A DNA stretch of 12,251 nt from an uncultured Leucothrix sp. (GTDB lineage Bacteria; Pseudomonadota; Gammaproteobacteria; Thiotrichales; Thiotrichaceae): contig CALAJG010000268.1 of the NCBI GenBank assembly GCA_937923375.1, forward strand, positions 1-12,251, given 5' to 3'. The number at the start of each line of letters is the position of its first letter. Positions within the stretch are counted from its first letter, which is position 1. This document shows, piece by piece, positions 6,357 to 12,251 of this stretch. The notes beneath the pieces are model-generated. The model had not been told where the DNA came from, did no database searches, and was given only the letters and a program-made list of their open reading frames with translations. The position numbers and the translations under genes were made by a program.

Positions 6357-7988
6357 CTAGAGTATGCCAACTGCTTTACTAGCTGCTGCAATTTGAAATA
6401 GTATCGTCATGATATCCTTCGCGTATTGCATAGACTTTGTATCAATCTTTGGAAATACAATAATCTCATCTCCTGGGTCTAAATAGGTCTCAGAGCTTAA
6501 CGAAACCTGCCCATTTGGTTTTTTTATCATTACCTGCTGAGTTTCCGCTCTTTCAGAAAATCCACCTGCTCGTGCTACGTAATCCCAAATATTAGCATTT
6601 TCTGCGAAAACGACTGCTTGAGGCATATTAACCTCGCCACTAATAATGATTACATCGCTACGATAAGGAATAACAATAACATCACCATCTTCTAACCGGA
6701 TATTCGAAACGTTGCCATTGTCACTAACTATTACTCTTCCATCGGGAACGATTTTACGGGCGTTTTCAATAAAACCTGTCAGCAAAGTTGCCTCTTGTCT
6801 GCGAATATTGGCTTCCCCGTCTGATTTGGCAGGCGAAGTTAATACACTTCTCTCAAGCCGATTAATAGTTTCTATTAAGTTTTTTCTTTGCTTTTCTGCA
6901 ACACTTTTACGCTTAATATAAATGTTCTCTATGTCGGCGTCATCAGGAGAAATGGCAACGTAGTCCAAAAGTTCTATAAGTCGAGTTCCTTTTTTTGCAG
7001 CGTAGAAGGAGTTTCCTAAGTGGCTCCCCTCTATTACTATGTCGATAGTTCTCGACGGAGCATCTGTGACAAAATTAATCGTATCACCATCTTTCAAAAC
7101 GGTATTTCTAAACTTTCCTATATTTAAATAAACTGACCATGGAGAGCGATTTCGCGAACCAGACAATGCAACATTCGTGACACTATTATTTGGTCGGGCA
7201 AAGGCGACTATTTCACGACCTAAGGTTTGGCCTCGCTTTAATTCAAATCGATAATTTCCTCTGACATCTCCAAGTACATTCACAGTTGCCATTTGCTGGC
7301 CAACCAAAATAGTATCGCCATTTCTAAATTTGATGTTTGGAAGTTGCCCCCATCGCAAAAAAGAATAGAGATCAAATGTTGCTATAGGTCTGTTTGCTCT
7401 TATTATTCTTATATCCCGATAGCTGCCTTGGTTGGAGAGAATCCCTCCTGCTTGATGTAAAAATGCTAAAACACTGTCATTTTGCATTCCGGCATATTGT
7501 CCAGGCCTAACGACGGGACCCGCTACGAAAACATTTATCGGGGTTGCAGTAGTAAGATTAACATAAACATCCACTCCATCTTTGTACACGCTTCGAAGTT
7601 TGCCTCTGACTAGATCTGGTAAGTCTTTTGCTGGGCTTCCAGCTACCTTGACCGCTCCAATTTCAGGAAGAAATATGTTGCCTTGCGCATCAACAGTCGC
7701 AACCTCATCTGCCTGGATAGCCCCCCAAATGTGAAGAGAAATCTTATCACCTGGAATAACGATGTAGTTAGGGTCCAGGCTACTATTGCGCTGGGCAGAG
7801 AAACTGCCTGAAAATAGGTTTTCACCAAAAGGTTTATTTAAACCTTTGAATGCTTTTGATTCAGGTACGCCCTCATCAAATGCTTCCACGTTTGATGTGG
7901 CATTGTCAGCTGCAAATAAGCTATTGCCAAGCAAAGAGAGTATAACTAGGCAAATTAAGGTGATAGCGTGCTTCTTATATTTATTCAT
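6357..7988 (-). CDS. kpsD: KpsD-like polysaccharide export protein (Poly_export/SLBB)
   Basis: From the ATG at 7988 this is 543 residues, near the 558 of E. coli KpsD. A TTG two codons earlier is less likely because the ATG overlaps the upstream stop as ATGA. A Sec signal peptide occupies residues 1-26, with cleavage after SLFA. The export domain begins LDPNYIVIPGDKISLHIWGA and includes VDAQGNIFLPEIGAVKVAG. SLBB-type repeats follow (VFVAGPVVRPGQYAG, VNVLGDVRGNYRFEL, VIIISGEVNMPQAVVFAENA), and the tail FQIAAASKAVGIL is hydrophobic. There is no lipobox, which fits KpsD rather than Wza. The protein would connect the inner-membrane complex to the outer membrane for capsule release. It is translationally coupled to the kpsE-like gene. 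A charged stretch at about 360-400 looks like a helical insertion between SLBB repeats. Confidence 0.9.
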   Translation of the reverse strand: MNKYKKHAITLICLVILSLLGNSLFAADNATSNVEAFDEGVPESKAFKGLNKPFGENLFSGSFSAQRNSSLDPNYIVIPGDKISLHIWGAIQADEVATVDAQGNIFLPEIGAVKVAGSPAKDLPDLVRGKLRSVYKDGVDVYVNLTTATPINVFVAGPVVRPGQYAGMQNDSVLAFLHQAGGILSNQGSYRDIRIIRANRPIATFDLYSFLRWGQLPNIKFRNGDTILVGQQMATVNVLGDVRGNYRFELKRGQTLGREIVAFARPNNSVTNVALSGSRNRSPWSVYLNIGKFRNTVLKDGDTINFVTDAPSRTIDIVIEGSHLGNSFYAAKKGTRLIELLDYVAISPDDADIENIYIKRKSVAEKQRKNLIETINRLERSVLTSPAKSDGEANIRRQEATLLTGFIENARKIVPDGRVIVSDNGNVSNIRLEDGDVIVIPYRSDVIIISGEVNMPQAVVFAENANIWDYVARAGGFSERAETQQVMIKKPNGQVSLSSETYLDPGDEIIVFPKIDTKSMQYAKDIMTILFQIAAASKAVGIL

Positions 7989-9079
7989 GACCAACCCATG
8001 TGATCTTTGATCGACGAAATAATAAGTGAAAGGATTCCCCAGATCATGAGAGATGCGAGGAATACTGAAAACGATGAGTATAACCTATCTGGTTCTAGTG
8101 CCTCATCAGGTAAATGAGGTTCTACAATAACATCAAGGTAACGCTGTTTTTGACTCGCCTCAATTTGAGCCTGCTTCAAACTGCCTATCGCTGTTATGTA
8201 TACTTTTTCAGCAAAAGCTAGCTCTGATTTAAGTCTCCCGGTGTCTAGAACAACAGAAGTAACAGTCTTTCCAGAACCTGCATTATCCCAGTTAGCTTGT
8301 TGAGCACGTATTTGTTTTTTTATCGAATTAATTTCGTTTTTCACTAATCTAACTTTTAATGAACTAGTTTCCATGTAAGCTGTAAGTTTTTTATATTCAG
8401 CTTCAGTTACCGCGAGTTTTTCTTTAAGGGCGGCAACGATTCCTTGCTCAGCCGTCGCATTTTGTTCGGCACTAATCACTTTTTCGCTTTTATTTAAATC
8501 AGAAATTTTGGCTCTCAGTAGTAGTAACTTTGTTTCAGCCTTTACAACTTCATCTTGTGCAAAAACAAGAGCATCACTTTTCGCTTCTGTTGAAAGACTA
8601 TTGATGAACTCCTCGCTGAGTGACAATACATGTTTGGAGATTTCCCGCGCAGCTTCTGGCTGAAATGCAGTTACTTCAAGAGTAGATATTCCAGAGGTTG
8701 AGTCAAATGAAATGTTGATGATATTAAAATCCCAATATTTCAAAAGCTCCTCTTGAGTAGCGTCATCATCAATTCTTGCCCACCAGTCATATTTAGTATC
8801 TGAGTATTTGCTAATCAGGTCATAACGAGGTTGTAGCTTTCCCAAAAAGTCGTGTGAGATTATATAGTTTTGTACTGCGAGTGAGTCAGTTCCTGAGGAA
8901 GCCATTCCTGTGAAACCTGTAACCAGACCTAAAACGTCAACACTAGGCTGCTTGCTACCTTCGACAATATAGCGTGACTCAGATATATAACGATCGCTCG
9001 CAAAGTGGCCATAATAAGCCACTCCTATAGCGGTCGGAATGATGACGAATAAGAAAAAGGTAAATTTATTTGACAGCAT
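7985..9079 (-). CDS. kpsE: KpsE-like polysaccharide co-polymerase/export inner-membrane protein
   Basis: This encodes 364 residues with the PCP layout of KpsE/BexC/CtrB proteins: an N-terminal membrane helix (about 5-23), a periplasmic body starting DRYISESRYIVEG, a long coiled-coil region (about 175-300) rich in Glu, Lys, Ala and Gln, then VEPHLPDEALEPDRLY and a second membrane helix (about 338-357). The proline-bearing segment just before the last helix is typical of the family. In group 2 capsule systems this protein spans the periplasm and links the ABC transporter to KpsD. The start ATG at 9079 has AAGGA about 12 bases upstream, a rather long spacing. It follows the kpsT-like gene by 25 bases, and its stop overlaps the kpsD-like start as ATGA. 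Confidence 0.9.
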   Translation of the reverse strand: MLSNKFTFFLFVIIPTAIGVAYYGHFASDRYISESRYIVEGSKQPSVDVLGLVTGFTGMASSGTDSLAVQNYIISHDFLGKLQPRYDLISKYSDTKYDWWARIDDDATQEELLKYWDFNIINISFDSTSGISTLEVTAFQPEAAREISKHVLSLSEEFINSLSTEAKSDALVFAQDEVVKAETKLLLLRAKISDLNKSEKVISAEQNATAEQGIVAALKEKLAVTEAEYKKLTAYMETSSLKVRLVKNEINSIKKQIRAQQANWDNAGSGKTVTSVVLDTGRLKSELAFAEKVYITAIGSLKQAQIEASQKQRYLDVIVEPHLPDEALEPDRLYSSFSVFLASLMIWGILSLIISSIKDHMGWS

Positions 9080-9104
9080 TTACGTAAGATATCCTTAATT
9101 TGCA

Positions 9105-9770
9105 TTAATTATTAATATCATTAGATTCTTCTAAACCTTTTTCTAGAGTATCTTTGAATATAACTTTGCCGCCATCTTTGACTATCACTGCGGCTATTGT
9201 ATAACTCTTTAAAAGCGGTAAGTTGTTAGAACGAATAATTAATGTCTTTTCTTGAGATTTTTGTTTAAGTAGCTGGCTGTACCGCTCAGAGAATTGTGCG
9301 TCAGGATGTCCTATTCCTCCGAATCCATCATCTATTATATACATTTTTACATCTAGAAATAATGGTAGCGCTAACGCTATTTTTCTTCGTTGTGGGGGGG
9401 CGTAAGATTTCACCCGCTTTTTAAGCACTTTACCAAGACCCGTCAGTGAAGCAACTTCAGGAATAATGTGTTTAGCAGTGGCACCATATAGCTTGCACAT
9501 AAACCGGATATTCTCCTCTCCGGTTAGTTCTCTATGAAAAGTACTAGCGTCACCAAGGTGCGCTGAAGAGGCATCATACCTGAGAATTTTTCCTGAAGTT
9601 GGTTGGATTGACCCTGAAAGTAATTTGATTAAATCAGAAGTTCCAGCCTCATTTTTTCCCAATACGGCCAAATGTTGTTGCGGATTCAGAGAAAAAGAAG
9701 CTTCATTGATACTAAATTGTTTTAGTTTAGTGTCACTAAATCTTGAAACTTTAATAAAGTCCACTATCAT
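9105..9770 (-). CDS. kpsT: KpsT-like ABC ATPase with all catalytic motifs degenerate
   Basis: This encodes 221 residues, normal for KpsT (219-224), and aligns over its whole length: GKNEAGTSDLIKLLSG for Walker A, ELTGEENIRFMCKLYG for the family's SLTGRENVKF region, and MYIIDDGF for Walker B. Each functional residue has changed: the Walker A Lys is T44, the Q-loop Gln is H79, the signature SSG is APP (124-126), the catalytic Glu after Walker B is D148, and the H-loop His is N182. I checked the Walker A and signature codons against the nucleotide sequence. The frame has no stops or shifts. Its start overlaps the kpsM-like stop as ATGA. KpsT normally powers export of group 2 capsule through KpsM from the cytoplasmic face. 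This copy should not hydrolyse ATP in the standard way and may be a structural or regulatory pseudo-ATPase, or a gene early in decay. The gene symbol marks homology, not activity. Confidence 0.85.
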   Translation of the reverse strand: MIVDFIKVSRFSDTKLKQFSINEASFSLNPQQHLAVLGKNEAGTSDLIKLLSGSIQPTSGKILRYDASSAHLGDASTFHRELTGEENIRFMCKLYGATAKHIIPEVASLTGLGKVLKKRVKSYAPPQRRKIALALPLFLDVKMYIIDDGFGGIGHPDAQFSERYSQLLKQKSQEKTLIIRSNNLPLLKSYTIAAVIVKDGGKVIFKDTLEKGLEESNDINN

Positions 9771-10549
9771 TCACGAACCCTTTTCTGTGTGGTTTTTTCC
9801 AAAAAAAGCCCTAGGAAAATAGTTACCGTAGTAAAGAAAAGCAAGTATTGTTGGTTAACAAATGAACTGTTCCAGCCTCTATAAAAAGAGTCACGCATTG
9901 ACTCAGTAATATGCATTAGAGGATTGTATTTGAGAACATCTAGAGCTTCTCTTGGCAGCATGTCAGATACGTAGAATATTCCAGATAGTATGAAAAGAGG
10001 CATAGAAAGTAGTTGCCATATTTTTTCATAAGAGGGGACTCTGACAACTATGGACACATTCATCAAGCCAACCCCAAAGCCAAGAAGGATTGCAGTTATA
10101 GACGTCAGCAAAATTCCTAATAGTGAGGCTATCTTATAATCCCATAACCCGAGTAAACCTGCGCCAAGCAGTAGTATTATAGATGCAATCAATGTTATGG
10201 CAGATTGTAAAATTAAAATTGAGATAGCAATGTCTAGTGGAGTAATTAGCGGGTGAGTCATCAGCATTCTACCCGATTTGTTCATTGTCATTATTTTGTT
10301 AACTAAATCAATGCACATGCTAAAAGGCAAAATACCACTTGCTAAAAATATTATAAGATTGTCCCCGACCGGAACATTTCTACTTATCAGCATGAATATT
10401 GTTGATAGCATAATTACTTTACCAAGCGCTTTAAAGATCGCTGCAATGTAGCCAAGACGCGTAGTTCCATGCTCGGAAAGCAAACTTCTATAGACTAGGG
10501 CACCTATAACTCTGGACTTGACTTGTAAGGCTTTAATTATGGGTCTCAT
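9767..10549 (-). CDS. kpsM: KpsM-like ABC-2 permease for capsular polysaccharide
   Basis: From the ATG at 10549 it has 260 residues, matching E. coli KpsM (258). The frame is open 13 codons further upstream, but the ATG at 10549 overlaps the lipoprotein stop as ATGA and aligns with family N-termini. SLLSEHGTTRLGYIAAI corresponds to the amphipathic REMKTRFGxxRLGYLWA segment. Six hydrophobic segments follow, with MNKSGRMLMTHPLITPLD between them. YNPLMHITESMRDSFYRGW matches the conserved NPLxHxIExxRexF loop before the last helix. It would form the inner-membrane channel for the lipid-linked polysaccharide together with the KpsT-like protein. The cytoplasmic contact region is conserved enough to call the family, but the ATPase partner encoded next to it is abnormal. 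Confidence 0.92.
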   Translation of the reverse strand: MRPIIKALQVKSRVIGALVYRSLLSEHGTTRLGYIAAIFKALGKVIMLSTIFMLISRNVPVGDNLIIFLASGILPFSMCIDLVNKIMTMNKSGRMLMTHPLITPLDIAISILILQSAITLIASIILLLGAGLLGLWDYKIASLLGILLTSITAILLGFGVGLMNVSIVVRVPSYEKIWQLLSMPLFILSGIFYVSDMLPREALDVLKYNPLMHITESMRDSFYRGWNSSFVNQQYLLFFTTVTIFLGLFLEKTTQKRVRE

Positions 10550-10878
10550 GGGAGATCTGTAATAAGTACTGGCGCTGAGGCCTGCCACTGTCCATCAATC
10601 AAACAAGCTGTCCTGCCTTGTTCTACGGATAATAATCGACACCAATTGCCGCTAGCAGAATAATATGAGTAGGGGTCGTTTTCCTGTTCAAGAGACATTT
10701 CTAGGCGAGACGTCGTGTACTCATCGACGAATTCTCTTCTGGGTTGGATGAAGTTATAAATTAAATCCCTAACGGCTGAAATTGGTTCGGGGGACTCAAA
10801 AAAACTAGATTGAATGTAACTACAACCATTTAGGAATAATATTGTAATGAGGCTGAGGGCTATTGTTTTTTTACTCAT
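10546..10878 (-). CDS. Small lipoprotein heading the capsule export operon
   Basis: This encodes 110 residues with a lipoprotein signal: MSKK, a hydrophobic core, and the lipobox L16-N-G-C19. Residue +2 is Ser, which favours outer-membrane sorting by the Lol system. The mature part has two further cysteines, C80 and C92, in NWCRLLSVEQGRTACLIDGQW, which could form a disulfide hairpin. No family is recognised, and it is not one of the standard Kps proteins. Its stop overlaps the kpsM-like start (ATGA), so the two are translationally coupled, which argues for a role in capsule export or its control. It is the first gene of the operon, with a TATAAT on the minus strand about 34 bases upstream of its start. 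The start context is GTTGAGAAT-ATG, a weak ribosome binding site. Confidence 0.78.
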   Translation of the reverse strand: MSKKTIALSLITILFLNGCSYIQSSFFESPEPISAVRDLIYNFIQPRREFVDEYTTSRLEMSLEQENDPYSYYSASGNWCRLLSVEQGRTACLIDGQWQASAPVLITDLP

Positions 10879-10911
10879 ATTCTCAACTTAGTTTAATTCT
10901 GTACCAGACTT

Positions 10912-10917
10912 ATTATA
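10912..10917 (-). promoter_or_regulatory. Predicted -10 box of the capsule operon promoter
   Basis: The minus strand reads TATAAT at 10917-10912, preceded by TG. The sequence about 17 bases upstream of it is a poor -35. Transcription would start near 10905, giving a leader of about 27 bases before the lipoprotein gene. No ops/JUMPStart element for RfaH is seen between here and the tkt gene. Confidence 0.4.
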
Positions 10918-10995
10918 CATTGTAGTCCATTCAAAGCTCGCGGTTATTTTTATAGCTTCAAAGGGGATAACAAGCTTCTAATGGCTAAGCCACCT

Positions 10996-11010
10996 TATAA
11001 CAGAGTTATA
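10996..11010. promoter_or_regulatory. Palindrome in the divergent promoter region
   Basis: TATAAC-AGA-GTTATA is a 15-bp perfect dyad about 90 bases upstream of transketolase and about 120 upstream of the capsule operon start. It could be an operator shared by the two divergent units. Being so AT-rich it could also be chance. Confidence 0.25.
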
Positions 11011-11100
11011 TAAATGGCAAAAGCACAAAGACACGTTAAGTTCTGTTCTGTTAGTATTGCCTCCTGAATTATAACTGTTGCCGAGAAATTTTAGGAGAAA

Positions 11101-12251
11101 ATGATGGTTGCTCGAAGTACTTTAGCTAATGCAATAAGAGCTCTAAGCATGGATGCTGTTCAGCAAGCCAAGTCGGGACATCCCGGTGCACCGATGGGAA
11201 TGGCCGACATAGCCGAAGTACTCTACAGTAACTTTATGCAACACAGTCCATCGAACCCACTCTGGTTTAACCGGGACCGGTTTGTAATGTCTAATGGACA
11301 TGCGTCAATGTTGCCTTACTCCCTGCTGCATCTTACCGGGTACGATCTTTCCATCGATGAAATTAGAAATTTTCGGCAGCTTCACTCAAAAACCCCTGGT
11401 CATCCAGAGTATGGATATGCCCCCGGGATTGAAACGACAACTGGGCCGCTAGGTCAGGGTATTGCAAATGCGGTCGGTATGGCGCTTGCAGAAAAGGTGA
11501 TGGCTGCTCAGTTTAACCGTGAAGGTCACGAAATAGTTGACCACATGACTTACGTGTTTGCTGGTGACGGATGTTTAATGGAGGGAATTTCGCATGAAGT
11601 TTGCTCCCTTGCAGGTACGCTTGGATTAGGCAAGTTAATCTGCTTTTACGATGATAATGGCATTTCGATCGACGGGGATGTTATCGGCTGGTTTGCAGAT
11701 GACACGCCAAAACGTTTTGAGTCATATGGATGGCAAGTGTTAGCTGATGTTGATGGGCATGATCCTGAGGCAATAACTGCGGCCATTGAAAGTGCTCAGG
11801 CAGAGGGCGACAAACCAACACTTATTTGCTGCAAAACTATTATTGGCAAGGGTGCACCTAATAAGCAGGGTGGGCACAAGGTTCATGGCGAACCGCTTGG
11901 GGCGGAAGAAATAACCGCCGCTCGTGAGGCGATGGGGTGGGATCATCCTCCATTTGAAGTGCCTGAAGAGATTTATGCTGCTTGGGATGCTAAAGAAAAA
12001 GGCAAAACACTCGAAACAGCCTGGGATCAGAAATTTGCAGCTTATGCAAAGGCTTATCCAAAAGAAGCTTCAGAGTTTACGCGCCGGATGGCAGGTGATT
12101 TGCCTGCAAACTGGGAGCAAGCGGCAAACGAAGCAGTGGCTGATATTGCAAAACAGGGACTAACTCAGGCAACGCGTGCTTCTTCTAAAACAGCCTTAAA
12201 TGCATTTGGCCCACTGCTGCCAGAGTTTTTGGGTGGTTCAGCGGACTTAAC
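11101..12251 (+). CDS. tkt: Transketolase (N-terminal part, runs off the window)
   Basis: The first 383 codons of an expected 660 or so are present and closely follow E. coli TktA: ALSMDAVQQAKSGHPGAPMG near the start with the substrate/cofactor His at residue 27, RDRFVMSNGHASML, and TTTGPLGQGIANAVGMA. The thiamine-diphosphate motif runs from G155-D156-G157 to N186, and EFTRRMAGDLP ends the first domain. The frame is still open at the right edge, at LLPEFLGGSADL. The enzyme moves two-carbon ketol units between sugar phosphates in the non-oxidative pentose phosphate pathway, in the cytoplasm, and needs Mg2+ and thiamine diphosphate. AGGAG at 11093-11097 lies only 3 bases before the first ATG (11101). 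The second ATG at 11104 has better spacing and may be the true start. It is divergent from the capsule operon. No functional link is needed, although the enzyme also feeds sugar precursor pools. Confidence 0.95.
   Translation, partial: MMVARSTLANAIRALSMDAVQQAKSGHPGAPMGMADIAEVLYSNFMQHSPSNPLWFNRDRFVMSNGHASMLPYSLLHLTGYDLSIDEIRNFRQLHSKTPGHPEYGYAPGIETTTGPLGQGIANAVGMALAEKVMAAQFNREGHEIVDHMTYVFAGDGCLMEGISHEVCSLAGTLGLGKLICFYDDNGISIDGDVIGWFADDTPKRFESYGWQVLADVDGHDPEAITAAIESAQAEGDKPTLICCKTIIGKGAPNKQGGHKVHGEPLGAEEITAAREAMGWDHPPFEVPEEIYAAWDAKEKGKTLETAWDQKFAAYAKAYPKEASEFTRRMAGDLPANWEQAANEAVADIAKQGLTQATRASSKTALNAFGPLLPEFLGGSADL

Noticed and set aside
10879..11100. JUMPStart/ops element for RfaH upstream of the capsule operon
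   Set aside because: No GGCGGTAGC-like sequence is present on the operon's strand within the leader or spacer.
1..12251. CRISPR array, tRNA or rRNA genes, insertion sequence with transposase
   Set aside because: No regularly spaced repeats, no tRNA-like fold with CCA end and no transposase-like reading frame were found.

Overview
The window looks like a chromosomal segment of a gammaproteobacterium of moderate to low GC, probably free-living or marine. The evidence is a TktA-type transketolase, a KpsMTED-type (group 2) capsule export cassette and a UmuC-type polymerase. Placement below class level is a guess.

Left end (1-860): the 3' tail of a probable SRPBCC-fold protein, then a YciI/DGPF-domain protein, both on the plus strand with 13 bases between them. 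Facing them is a small secreted protein on the minus strand. A hairpin terminator serves that minus-strand gene.

Middle (860-2435): about 1.6 kb with no convincing intact gene. It holds a diverged pair of 29-bp repeats, several short perfect palindromes, two terminator-like hairpins and a possible gene remnant. At its right edge is a 45-residue single-pass membrane protein with a plausible promoter. It runs convergent to umuC, with only 11 bases between their ends.

SOS-type polymerase (2585-4069, minus): an intact UmuC (431 aa) is preceded by a short ORF that reads as an internally deleted umuD. The N-terminal arm and last C-terminal strands remain, the whole peptidase domain is gone, and the umuC ribosome binding site is kept.

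Capsule export operon (10878 down to 4187, minus): lipoprotein, kpsM-like permease, kpsT-like ATPase, kpsE-like PCP, kpsD-like outer-membrane/periplasmic protein and a large two-domain family 2 glycosyltransferase. Three junctions are ATGA stop/start overlaps, so this is one tightly coupled unit. Together the products would build and push a polysaccharide from cytoplasm to cell surface. The striking point is that the KpsT homologue has lost every diagnostic ATPase residue (Walker A Lys, Q-loop Gln, signature Ser-Gly, Walker B Glu, H-loop His) yet keeps a full-length open frame. The first glycosyltransferase domain also lacks its usual Asp-rich motif. The lipoprotein at the head of the operon is not a standard Kps component.

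Right end (11101-12251, plus): the first 383 codons of transketolase, divergent from the capsule operon across a 222-bp promoter region.
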